From assembly GCF_004341395.1 (NCBI RefSeq), contig NZ_SLXT01000008.1:1-64000 (forward strand): 64,000 bases of DNA, in the 5' to 3' direction. Made by a program: the position numbers and the translations under genes. The notes below the pieces were generated by a model. It ran no database searches, had not been told where the DNA came from, and saw nothing but the letters and a program-made list of their open reading frames with translations. This document shows, one piece after another, positions 26,768 to 33,761 of the stretch. This DNA comes from Heliophilum fasciatum. Its GTDB lineage: Bacteria; Bacillota; Desulfitobacteriia; Heliobacteriales; Heliobacteriaceae. Within the stretch, counting starts at the first letter, position 1. Each line of letters opens with the position of its first letter.

Positions 26768-28204
26768 ATGAAAAGAGAACACAACAAAGCATTCGGTCAG
26801 GGCAAAAAATCCAGTTTTTCGAAGCCCGCAGGATCATTTCGGAGTGAAAAGCCTTACGGCGGGCGTAGTGAAAAACCGTACGGTGCCGGCAATGAAAAGC
26901 CCTATGGCAACCGGAGTGAAAAGCCTTACGGCGGGCGCAGCGAAAAGCCCTACGGTGCCAGCAATGAAAAGCCCTATGGCAACCGAAGTGAAAAGCCTTA
27001 CGGCGGGCGTAGCGAAAAGCCCTACGGTGCGGGCAGCGAAAAACCCTACGGTAGTCGTGGCGAGAAGCCTTTTAACGCTCGCGGTGAAAAGCCCTTTGGT
27101 ACCCGCGGTGATAAACCCTATGGCTCACGCAGCGAGGGCCCTGCTGAACGCTCCTGGGGCGAGCGGGACGAGCGGCGCGGACCGCGGTTCAAACCAACGG
27201 GAGCGCCGGAAGAACGGCGTCAAAGCAGTGGCCGTACTGACTTTGGCCGCGGCGAAAAACGCCCCTATAAAGGCACAGAAGAGCGTCGTGAGGGCGCGCC
27301 TTCACGGCGGATCATGCCCCGCGACGAGTTCGCTCGGGAAGAATCACGGGAAACCTTTGCGCCTCGGCGCACTACCCGGCCGGTCATCGATGGCTCGGGT
27401 GTTCCTGTGCGCCCTGCGGTGGAAACCAACGAAGAAGAACAACGGGAAGATCTGCTGGAAGGTCGTCATCCTGTTCTGGCTGCGCTCAAAGCAGGACGGC
27501 CGGTCAACCGGCTTTTTGTTGCCAAAGGCGTACAGGAAGGTTCAATGCGGGAAATTCTGGCCGTCGCCCGTGACAAAGGGATACCGATCACGGAAGTGGA
27601 CCGCCGAGCACTAGATGCCCAAGCACCGTCACGGGGACACCAAGGCGTGATGGCGCAAGTTGCGCCTGTTCCTTATGTGGAAGTGGAAACCATCCTGGAG
27701 CGTGCCCAAAGCCGTGGCGAAGCACCCTTTGTCCTCATCCTGGACGGCATGGAAGATCCCCACAATGTAGGCGCCCTTTTACGCACCGCTGAATGCGCCG
27801 GTGTGCACGGTGTGATCTTACCGAAGCGTCGCGGCGTCGCCCTGACCAGCACCGTAGCCAAAGCAGCGGCCGGTGCGATTGAGCATATTCCGATTGCCCG
27901 AGTGACCAACTTAGTGCAAACCGTGGCCTATCTAAAAGAACAAGGTCTTTGGGTGATCGGCAGCGACAGTGAAGCGCCAGCGCCCTATCATGCCCAGGAT
28001 TTCACCGGGCCCGTGGCCATCGTCGTTGGCGGCGAAGGCAAAGGCGTATCGCGGCTCCTGCAGGAGAAGTGTGATTTTCTCGTGGCCATACCCATGGCCG
28101 GGCAAGTCTCCTCGCTCAATGCGTCCGTCGCCGGTGCCCTGTTGATGTATGAACGGGCACGCCAGCAAAATCAAAAAGCGACCTCACCTGCATCAACGAC
28201 CTGA
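26768..28204 (+). CDS. rlmB: 23S rRNA 2'-O-methyltransferase RlmB-type (SpoU family) with octapeptide-repeat extension
   Basis: A 478-residue protein, about twice the usual 245. The C-terminal 250 residues are a SpoU/TrmH methyltransferase: an L30e-like substrate domain (EGRHPVLAALKAGRPVNRLF), motif 1 DGMEDPHNVGALLRTAE, motif 2 VVGGEGKGVS and motif 3 IPMAGQVSSLNASVAGAL, forming the knotted AdoMet site. RlmB methylates the ribose of 23S rRNA G2251. Residues 26-121 are twelve tandem octapeptides of the type SEKPYGGR, followed by an Arg/Glu-rich stretch to about 215. The extension is probably disordered and RNA-binding; its job is unknown. Confidence 0.92.
   Translation: MKREHNKAFGQGKKSSFSKPAGSFRSEKPYGGRSEKPYGAGNEKPYGNRSEKPYGGRSEKPYGASNEKPYGNRSEKPYGGRSEKPYGAGSEKPYGSRGEKPFNARGEKPFGTRGDKPYGSRSEGPAERSWGERDERRGPRFKPTGAPEERRQSSGRTDFGRGEKRPYKGTEERREGAPSRRIMPRDEFAREESRETFAPRRTTRPVIDGSGVPVRPAVETNEEEQREDLLEGRHPVLAALKAGRPVNRLFVAKGVQEGSMREILAVARDKGIPITEVDRRALDAQAPSRGHQGVMAQVAPVPYVEVETILERAQSRGEAPFVLILDGMEDPHNVGALLRTAECAGVHGVILPKRRGVALTSTVAKAAAGAIEHIPIARVTNLVQTVAYLKEQGLWVIGSDSEAPAPYHAQDFTGPVAIVVGGEGKGVSRLLQEKCDFLVAIPMAGQVSSLNASVAGALLMYERARQQNQKATSPASTT
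26843..27130 (+). repeat. Twelve 24-bp coding repeats in rlmB
   Basis: Twelve in-frame 24-bp units encode (S/N/G)-E-K-P-(Y/F)-G-x-R-like octapeptides. The first six form two nearly identical 72-bp blocks (26843-26914 and 26915-26986), and a third block (26987-27058) is similar. The last three units have drifted. This indicates block duplication within the gene, with length variation between strains likely. Confidence 0.95.
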
Positions 28205-28210
28205 TGCGCC

Positions 28211-28717
28211 ATGAAAGAATTGATACTGGTGGATGGCTACAATGCATTAAATGCGTGGCCATCCCTCCATTCCTTGCGCAAAACCAATTTTGAGCATGCC
28301 CGGGATAAGTTCCTTGAGATTCTGGAGGAATATGCAGCGCTCCGTTCGATCCAGATGATCGTGGTGTTTGATGCCCATTTGGTACGCGGGGGGCAAGAGC
28401 GCGTGGAGAAAAAAGCCCATCTCACCGTCGTCTTCACGCGCGAACACGAAACGGCCGATCGTTTTATTGAACGATGGTTAGGCCGTCGCCCCTTGCGAAC
28501 CCATGTGTGGGTGGCGACCGGTGACGGCGTTGAACAAGCGATGGCCCTGGGCAAAGGCGCCTGCCGGATGCCGATTCGTGAGTTATATACACAAGTTCAA
28601 TCCAGCATGGTGGAAAAAAAGCAACGACTACCACGGGATTTGCGTGACATCCGCTTAGACGGACGAATTGAAGACTCGGTTCGTCAAAAACTGGAAAAAA
28701 TGCGACGTGGTGGCTAA
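28211..28717 (+). CDS. NYN/PIN-domain ribosome-associated endoribonuclease (YacP/Rae1)
   Basis: A 168-residue NYN-domain protein of the YacP family; the Bacillus member Rae1 cleaves mRNA in the ribosomal A site. The first strand ILVDGYNALNAWP provides the first catalytic Asp and the conserved YN. Further acidic positions are in VVFDAHLVRGG, HETADRFIERWLG and VATGDGVEQ. It begins six bases after rlmB with no strong ribosome site. No terminator is visible before the sigH promoter. Confidence 0.9.
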   Translation: MKELILVDGYNALNAWPSLHSLRKTNFEHARDKFLEILEEYAALRSIQMIVVFDAHLVRGGQERVEKKAHLTVVFTREHETADRFIERWLGRRPLRTHVWVATGDGVEQAMALGKGACRMPIRELYTQVQSSMVEKKQRLPRDLRDIRLDGRIEDSVRQKLEKMRRGG

Positions 28718-28756
28718 ACAACCGCTGAAAAGGGAATCAATGGACCACAGGAGTCC

Positions 28757-28786
28757 TTGACGCTCAAAAAGCCCTTCAGGTATAAT
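28757..28786 (+). promoter_or_regulatory. sigH promoter
   Basis: TTGACG (28757-28762), 18-bp spacer, TATAAT (28781-28786). The transcribed leader contains a perfect GCCTGG/CCAGGC hairpin (28813-28830). This fits SigA-dependent expression of sigH, as in other spore formers. Confidence 0.8.
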
Positions 28787-28893
28787 AATATCGTTGCATG
28801 GGGACAAACCTGCCTGGACCCATCCAGGCGCTTAGATGAATATCGTGGGGACTGGCGTTTTGATGGGCTATTCAGATGGTGGGGGCGATTGGC

Positions 28894-29625
28894 GTGAGTA
28901 TGTTGGCGCGAAAAGAAGTGGTGGAAGATCTGGAACAGCTCGTCGATGAGCGTATCGTAGAAATGGCCAAAGACGGTCGTGAAGAAGCGATAGAGTTCTT
29001 GATCAACAAGTATAAGAATTTTGTCCGTGCCAAAGCGCGGTCCTATTTTCTTATTGGTGCCGATCGGGAAGACATCATTCAAGAAGGCATGATCGGTCTA
29101 TACAAAGCGATTCGCGATTTTCGATGCGACAAGCTTTCCTCGTTTCGCGCATTTGCAGAGCTATGCATTACGCGCCAAATTATCACAGCGATTAAGACTG
29201 CTACAAGACAAAAGCACATTCCGTTGAATTCCTACGTTTCATTGAACAAACCAATCTATGATGAAGATTCCGATCGCACACTGCTCGATGTGATCTCCGG
29301 TACGAAAATTACCGATCCGGAAGAACTGATCATCAGCCGAGAGGAATTCGACGACATCGAAGAAAAAATGGGTGAGATCCTTAGCTCCCTCGAGTGGAAA
29401 GTACTTATGTCCTATCTGGAGGGTAAATCCTATCAGGAGATCGCCATTGATCTGAAACGCCATGTGAAGTCGATCGACAATGCGTTGCAGCGGGTCAAAC
29501 GAAAATTAGAAAAATACTTAGAAAATCGTGATGAAGAACGAGGACCCGGTGAAATCGGGGCCAGCAAAGAACGATGTGTCGAACGGGAAATGCGGCTTTT
29601 TTCCAAAGAAGCAATTGACCAATAA
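28894..29625 (+). CDS. sigH: RNA polymerase sporulation sigma factor SigH
   Basis: A 243-residue sigma-70 family factor that directs early sporulation and transition-state genes. Region 2 is recognisable (EFLINKYKNFVRAKARSYFL, then GADREDIIQEGMIGLYKAIR), as is region 4 with its helix-turn-helix (SYQEIAIDLKRHVKSIDNAL). The start is uncertain: GTG 28894, nine or so bases after a GGGGG run, gives the usual length; ATG 28876 and ATG 28900 are alternatives. The 25-residue C-terminal tail beyond region 4 is longer than usual. It is placed just ahead of rpmG-secE-nusG, as in Bacillus. Confidence 0.94.
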   Translation: MSMLARKEVVEDLEQLVDERIVEMAKDGREEAIEFLINKYKNFVRAKARSYFLIGADREDIIQEGMIGLYKAIRDFRCDKLSSFRAFAELCITRQIITAIKTATRQKHIPLNSYVSLNKPIYDEDSDRTLLDVISGTKITDPEELIISREEFDDIEEKMGEILSSLEWKVLMSYLEGKSYQEIAIDLKRHVKSIDNALQRVKRKLEKYLENRDEERGPGEIGASKERCVEREMRLFSKEAIDQ

Positions 29626-29637
29626 GCGAGCGATTCA

Positions 29638-29667
29638 TCCACCCGGCGCCGGGTGGTTTTTGTTTTC
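29638..29667 (+). terminator. sigH terminator
   Basis: CCACCCGGC (29639-29647) pairs directly with GCCGGGTGG (29648-29656) as a palindromic stem, followed by TTTTTGTTTTC. It separates sigH from the rpmG promoter. Confidence 0.8.
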
Positions 29668-29690
29668 TCACAAACCGCCCGGGTACGTTG

Positions 29691-29719
29691 TTGACAAGTG
29701 CATATAGCTATGATAGAAT
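29691..29719 (+). promoter_or_regulatory. rpmG-secE-nusG promoter
   Basis: TTGACA (29691-29696), 17-bp spacer, TAGAAT (29714-29719). It is a near-consensus SigA promoter and the likely source of transcription for rpmG, secE, nusG and on through rplK-rplA. Confidence 0.85.
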
Positions 29720-29791
29720 CGGCAAGGTAATGGGTAAAAATAGACCACTGTAACGGGTGGCTTTCCGAAAGCAACAGGGGAGGTGTCGAAT

Positions 29792-29941
29792 ATGCGCGTA
29801 GGGGTTACCCTGGCTTGCACCGAGTGCAAACGCCGAAACTATATGACCAACAAAAACAAGAAAAACGATCCAGATCGTCTGGAAGTGAAAAAGTACTGTA
29901 AGTGGTGCAAGACCCACACGGCTCACAAAGAGACGAAGTAG
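29792..29941 (+). CDS. rpmG: 50S ribosomal protein L33
   Basis: A 49-residue L33. Cys pairs at residues 9-12 (CTEC) and 36-39 (CKWC) mark the zinc-binding C+ form. GGGGAGGTG precedes the ATG. Basic, with the typical [15 protein letters not shown] middle. First gene of the rpmG-secE-nusG unit, as in Bacillus and Clostridia. Confidence 0.95.
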   Translation: MRVGVTLACTECKRRNYMTNKNKKNDPDRLEVKKYCKWCKTHTAHKETK

Positions 29942-29993
29942 GGTCTTTTTTCGCACGGTTTTGCAGCGCTTCAATCAAAGGAAGGGATTCCTT

Positions 29994-30338
29994 GTGGGCG
30001 AACTCAAAAAACTAGATAGGCCGGAGCGGACCGAAAAAGGAGATTTGCAGGCGAAAGCTGTCTCCACCAAAGAAACGGTCAAGAAAGCAGAACCGGCGAA
30101 AGATGTCGCAAAAAAAACGGAATCGGCGAAAAAACCGGTGCCGGCTAGTAGCGACAAAGCAAAAAGCAAGAATTTCGCCAAAGGTGTAGTCAGCGAAGTA
30201 AAAAAAGTGCACTGGCCGACGAAGGACGAAGTCGTCACCTATACCGGTGTCGTACTGGCGTCTGTCGTGGTTGTGGCTGCCCTGATTTTTGTCATTGATT
30301 CAGCACTCGGTCTTGCTTTAAAGCAGGTAATTAAATAG
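29994..30338 (+). CDS. secE: Preprotein translocase subunit SecE
   Basis: A 114-residue single-span SecE. The conserved amphipathic segment is VKKVHWPTKDEVVTYT (about residues 66-81), followed by one transmembrane helix (about 83-106). An unusual Lys/Ala/Glu/Thr-rich N-terminal extension of some 60 residues precedes it. GTG 29994 is chosen since GGAAGGG lies seven bases upstream; an earlier in-frame TTG at 29961 has no site. nusG starts immediately after the stop. Works with SecY encoded at 55595. Confidence 0.93.
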   Translation: MGELKKLDRPERTEKGDLQAKAVSTKETVKKAEPAKDVAKKTESAKKPVPASSDKAKSKNFAKGVVSEVKKVHWPTKDEVVTYTGVVLASVVVVAALIFVIDSALGLALKQVIK

Positions 30339-30866
30339 ATGGAAAAGCAATGGTACGTCATTCATACCTATTCTGGGTATGAAAACAAAGTCAAAGCGAA
30401 CCTTGAGCGCCGTGTTGAATCCATGAACATGGAGGACAAGATCTTTCGGATCATGGTTCCCATGGAAGATGAAGTGGAACTCAAAAACGGTAAGCGTAAA
30501 GTTACGAAGCGCAAGGTGTTTCCAGGCTATGTGCTCGTCGAGATGATCATGACCGACGATTCCTGGTATGTGGTTCGCAACACACCAGGGGTGACCGGCT
30601 TTGTCGGCACCGGCACCAAACCAATCCCGTTGCAAGCGGGAGAGGTATCCTATATCCTCAAGACCATGGGTCTCGAGGAAGCGCGTACGAAGATAGAATT
30701 TGAATTAGGGCAAAACGTGCGTGTCAACAACGGCCCTTTTCAAAATTTTGTGGGTACCATTGAAGGTATTCAACCTGAAAAAGGCAAGCTGAAAGTACTT
30801 GTATCTATGTTCGGACGGGAAACACCGGTAGAGCTCGACTTTGCCCAAGTGGAGAAACTGTCCTAA
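30339..30866 (+). CDS. nusG: Transcription termination/antitermination factor NusG
   Basis: A 175-residue NusG. The NGN domain begins with the characteristic KQWYVIHTYSGYENKVKANL and contains VFPGYVLVEM. The C-terminal KOW domain begins at about residue 125 (GQNVRVNNGPFQNFVGTIEG). It binds RNA polymerase and couples it to Rho or to ribosomal protein S10. The ATG follows the secE stop without a gap. Confidence 0.97.
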   Translation: MEKQWYVIHTYSGYENKVKANLERRVESMNMEDKIFRIMVPMEDEVELKNGKRKVTKRKVFPGYVLVEMIMTDDSWYVVRNTPGVTGFVGTGTKPIPLQAGEVSYILKTMGLEEARTKIEFELGQNVRVNNGPFQNFVGTIEGIQPEKGKLKVLVSMFGRETPVELDFAQVEKLS

Positions 30867-30945
30867 TCACGATAGATGCAGCTTTTTGCTCATAAAACCC
30901 TAACGAAGAAATGACCATACCAATCAAAGGAGGTGGCATTCCACC

Positions 30946-31371
30946 ATGGCAAAAAAAGTAGTTGCAGTTGTGAAGTTACAGTGTCCAGCCGGTAAGGCGA
31001 ACCCGGCACCTCCCGTAGGTCCGGCGCTCGGTCAACACGGCGTGAACATTATGGCTTTTTGTAAGCAATACAACGAGCAAACGGCAGCCCAAGCAGGACT
31101 GATCATCCCGGTTGAAATCACCGTCTATGAGGATCGCTCCTTTACCTTTATCACCAAAACGCCGCCCGCTGCTGTGTTGCTCAAAAAAGCAGCCGGTATC
31201 GAAACGGCTTCCGGCACCCCCAACAAGAAAAAAGTTGGCAAAGTCGGCCGTGCGAAAGTCAAAGAAATCGCGGAACTGAAAATGAAAGACCTCAATGCAG
31301 CCAGCATTGAAGCCGCGATGAGCATGATCGAAGGCACCGCTCGCAGCATGGGTATCGAAATCGAAGGCTAA
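30946..31371 (+). CDS. rplK: 50S ribosomal protein L11
   Basis: A 141-residue L11, exactly the usual length, part of the GTPase-associated centre and needed for RelA-type sensing. N-terminal [22 protein letters not shown] (in part) and C-terminal rRNA-binding domain are intact. AAAGGAGGTG precedes the start. It is followed 85 bases later by rplA, and that gap holds a small GCCGCC/GGCGGC hairpin. Confidence 0.98.
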   Translation: MAKKVVAVVKLQCPAGKANPAPPVGPALGQHGVNIMAFCKQYNEQTAAQAGLIIPVEITVYEDRSFTFITKTPPAAVLLKKAAGIETASGTPNKKKVGKVGRAKVKEIAELKMKDLNAASIEAAMSMIEGTARSMGIEIEG

Positions 31372-31456
31372 CCGCCAAACCAGATAAGCCGCCTTGGCGG
31401 CGATAAGTACGTGGGAGAAAGCAGCGCTTTCGCCAAAACCACAAGGAGGAAGACCC

Positions 31457-32167
31457 ATGGCCAAACACGGCAAAAAGTACACTGACAGCCTGAAGCTGTA
31501 TCAAATCGATGAAGTATATGAAGCGCCTGAGGCTGTTGGCCTTGTCAAACAAATGGCCAAAGCCAAATTTGACGAGACCGTCGAAGCCGCTTTCCGGCTT
31601 GGTGTCGATCCGCGCCATGCTGATCAAATGATCCGCGGCGCCGTTGTTCTCCCCCATGGCACCGGCAAGACCCAAAAAGTCGTTGTCTTTGCCAAAGGGG
31701 ACAAAGCAAAAGAAGCAGAGGCAGCCGGTGCTGATGTTGTTGGCGCCGAAGACCTCATTGAAAAAATCCAGGGCGGCTGGTTCGACTTTGATGTCGCCGT
31801 TGCTACTCCGGATGTCATGGGCATGGTCGGTAAACTCGGTCGTCTTTTGGGACCCAAAGGCTTGATGCCGAACCCGAAAACCGGAACGGTCACTTTTGAT
31901 GTCACTCGGGCATTGCAAGAGATCAAAGCCGGTAAGATCGAGTACCGTGTTGATAAAACCGGTATCATTCATGCACCGATCGGCAAAATCTCCTTTGATA
32001 CGCAAAAGCTTCTGGAAAACTACCAGACGCTGCTGGACGTGCTGCTCAAAGCCAAACCGGCAGCAGCCAAAGGGCAATACGTGAAGAGCATCACTGTTTC
32101 TTCAACCATGAGCCCTGGCGTGCGTATCAATCCGCTCAAACCACATGCGGTGCAGGTACAACAGTAA
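31457..32167 (+). CDS. rplA: 50S ribosomal protein L1
   Basis: A 236-residue L1 of normal length, forming the mobile L1 stalk that guides E-site tRNA and often acting as translational repressor of its own operon. The family signature is visible near [21 protein letters not shown] 31457 is chosen, as AAGGAGGAA lies six bases before it; a longer in-frame start at 31394 overlaps the spacer. A new promoter follows 3 bases after the stop. Confidence 0.98.
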   Translation: MAKHGKKYTDSLKLYQIDEVYEAPEAVGLVKQMAKAKFDETVEAAFRLGVDPRHADQMIRGAVVLPHGTGKTQKVVVFAKGDKAKEAEAAGADVVGAEDLIEKIQGGWFDFDVAVATPDVMGMVGKLGRLLGPKGLMPNPKTGTVTFDVTRALQEIKAGKIEYRVDKTGIIHAPIGKISFDTQKLLENYQTLLDVLLKAKPAAAKGQYVKSITVSSTMSPGVRINPLKPHAVQVQQ

Positions 32168-32170
32168 GCC

Positions 32171-32200
32171 TTGACAAGATCGGGTGTTATGTACTATACT
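32171..32200 (+). promoter_or_regulatory. rplJ-rplL promoter
   Basis: TTGACA (32171-32176), 18-bp spacer, TATACT (32195-32200), directly after rplA. Transcripts start at about 32207 in the L10 leader. Confidence 0.82.
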
Positions 32201-32206
32201 AGCATC

Positions 32207-32383
32207 CGTTACCAACGATATAGCAAGCCCCGCTGTAGACAGCAGGTGTCGTAGCAATACGACCGAAGGCCGAAGCGCCTGCCGAGGTGGATGATTGGGT
32301 AAATGAAAAGAAAAGTATTTTGCTTTTCTCTTGATATCCTTTTGTCTTCAAACCTCTGCTGTTTACAGCAGAGGTTTTTTGCT
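32207..32383 (+). ncRNA. L10 ribosomal protein leader with terminator
   Basis: A structured leader of the known L10-leader type that binds the L10-L12 complex. It contains GCTGTAGACAGCAGG and paired CGAAGGCCGAAGCGCCTG segments. It ends in a strong terminator: AACCTCTGCTG (32351-32361), loop, CAGCAGAGGTT (32367-32377), then T6. ACAGCAG at 32239-32245 is complementary to CTGCTGT at 32356-32362, inside the terminator, offering an alternative pairing that would prevent termination. Confidence 0.85.
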
Positions 32384-32412
32384 TACCCAACAAAGGGGGT
32401 GAAACTACCCAC

Positions 32413-32943
32413 ATGACGTATAAACCTGAAAAAGTTGCTGCCATAGCTGAGTTACAAGAGAAACTGCAAAAAGCACAATCTTGTGTCTTGGTCAACCTGA
32501 AAGGCATGACCGTTGCGGAAGCGACCCAACTGCGCTCCAAACTGCGTGCAGCCGGTGTTGAACTGAGCGTTTGCAAAAACACGTTGTTAGGGATTGCTGC
32601 CAAACAAGTCGGAATTGAGGGCCTGGATACCTATCTGGCCGGTCCGACGGCAATTGCGTTCAGCATGAACGATCCCGTGTCCGCAGCGAAAATCATCTCC
32701 GAGTTCTTGAAAAACATCAAGGGCAAAGAGTATGAGATCAAAGCCGGTATCATCGACGGTAAAGTGATTACGGCTGACGAGGTCAAAGTATTGGCCGACC
32801 TGCCGCCGCGCGAAGTCCTCTTGGCCCAAGTGCTGGCCGGTATCCAAGGTCCCTTGGTCGGTCTGGTCAACGTCCTGCAAGGTCCGATCCGCAAGTTTGC
32901 ATACGCGCTGGAAGACCTCCGCAAACAACGCGAAAGCGCCTAA
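32413..32943 (+). CDS. rplJ: 50S ribosomal protein L10
   Basis: A 176-residue L10, base of the L12 stalk. The N-terminal rRNA-binding domain contains LKGMTVAEATQLRSKLRAAG, and the C-terminal helix that carries L12 dimers follows. Slightly longer than the common 165-170. GGGGGTG precedes the start. Expression is probably autoregulated through the upstream leader. Confidence 0.97.
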   Translation: MTYKPEKVAAIAELQEKLQKAQSCVLVNLKGMTVAEATQLRSKLRAAGVELSVCKNTLLGIAAKQVGIEGLDTYLAGPTAIAFSMNDPVSAAKIISEFLKNIKGKEYEIKAGIIDGKVITADEVKVLADLPPREVLLAQVLAGIQGPLVGLVNVLQGPIRKFAYALEDLRKQRESA

Positions 32944-33025
32944 GCGCCGCTGCGTTACTGTACCTAAGTGCCTAACAATGTAGGCTAACTAATGAAAGAA
33001 TAAAAATATGGAGGAATCGCTTACC

Positions 33026-33400
33026 ATGAGTAAAATCGCTGAAATTATCGAAGCGGTGAAAGGCCTCACCGTTGTTGAACTGGCCGAACTGGTTAAAGCT
33101 TTCGAAGAAGAATTTGGCGTATCCGCCGCTGCTCCTGTCGCTGTCGCTGCTGCTGCTCCTGCTGCCGCTGCTGCAGTTGTTGAAGAGCAAACTGAATTCG
33201 ACGTTATCCTCACCGCTGCTGGCGACAAAAAAGTCAACGTCATCAAAGTCGTTCGCGAAATCACCGGTCTCGGCCTGAAAGAAGCCAAAGACCTCGTCGA
33301 TGGCGCACCGAAAGCCGTCAAAGAAAAAGTCAGCAAAGAAGACGCCGAAGCCGTCAAAGCCAAACTGGTCGAAGCTGGCGCTACTGTCGAAGTGAAGTAA
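33026..33400 (+). CDS. rplL: 50S ribosomal protein L7/L12
   Basis: A 124-residue L7/L12: N-terminal dimerisation domain, an Ala/Pro-rich hinge ([17 protein letters not shown]), and the C-terminal factor-binding domain with [19 protein letters not shown] 33026 is chosen because GGAGGAA ends ten bases upstream; an ATG at 33008 overlaps that site. Codon use is strongly biased, as expected for a four-copy stalk protein. A terminator follows. Confidence 0.98.
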   Translation: MSKIAEIIEAVKGLTVVELAELVKAFEEEFGVSAAAPVAVAAAAPAAAAAVVEEQTEFDVILTAAGDKKVNVIKVVREITGLGLKEAKDLVDGAPKAVKEKVSKEDAEAVKAKLVEAGATVEVK

Positions 33401-33416
33401 TTCACCCTGTCGACAT

Positions 33417-33453
33417 GAAAAACAGGGCGGGCCTATCCCGTCCTGTTTTTTTA
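33417..33453 (+). terminator. Terminator after rplL
   Basis: AAAACAGG (33418-33425) with inner GGG pairs with CCC and CCTGTTTT (33441-33448), and the T run continues. It ends most rplJ-rplL transcripts before the separate rpoB promoter. Confidence 0.85.
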
Positions 33454-33475
33454 TCATTAGACTCGCTTGCATCTA

Positions 33476-33504
33476 TTGACAAAGTATAACTTCAGTGGTA
33501 ACGT
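33476..33504 (+). promoter_or_regulatory. Possible rpoB-rpoC promoter
   Basis: TTGACA (33476-33481), 17-bp spacer, TAACGT (33499-33504); TATAAA at 33505-33510 is the alternative -10 but with a long spacer. Located right after the rplL terminator. Confidence 0.55.
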
Positions 33505-33510
33505 TATAAA

Positions 33511-33740
33511 TTGCGATCGTGTCTCTTCAGGTATGAACCATCACCATCGAAGAAAACAAAAAATGGGATAGTTCGCCAAAAAGAGGTTAAACTGTTCGAT
33601 ATGAGGGTGAACCTGAGGGTATGATTGACAGGACTCGCCGGGGAGGGAGCTGTTTGCCACAGGTGAAGTAAAGAAACCCAGTGTATCGAGGGGGACCAAG
33701 AATAGCCCCCCGGCTGGCGTTTTTTTTGTTTTTCCCATCA
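33511..33740 (+). ncRNA. Structured rpoB leader ending in a terminator
   Basis: This 230-base untranslated stretch has GC-rich complementary segments and finishes with eight T residues (33720-33727). Two folds compete: GGGGG (33690-33694) with CCCCC (33706-33710), or a longer stem joining CGCC (33636-33639) and the GGGAGCT region with AGCCCCC and GGCG (33716-33719). The second directly abuts the T run. This is the layout of a transcription attenuator; I do not recognise it as a named RNA family. Confidence 0.5.
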
Positions 33741-33761
33741 CGAATCAAGAGGTGAAGACGG

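Noticed and set aside
26843-27130. Regular 24-bp repeats considered as a CRISPR array
   Set aside because: Units are contiguous, in frame, without unique spacers, and code for octapeptides inside rlmB.
28836-28946. 36-codon frame upstream of and overlapping sigH as a gene
   Set aside because: No ribosome site and no recognisable product; kept only as an observation on the sigH leader.
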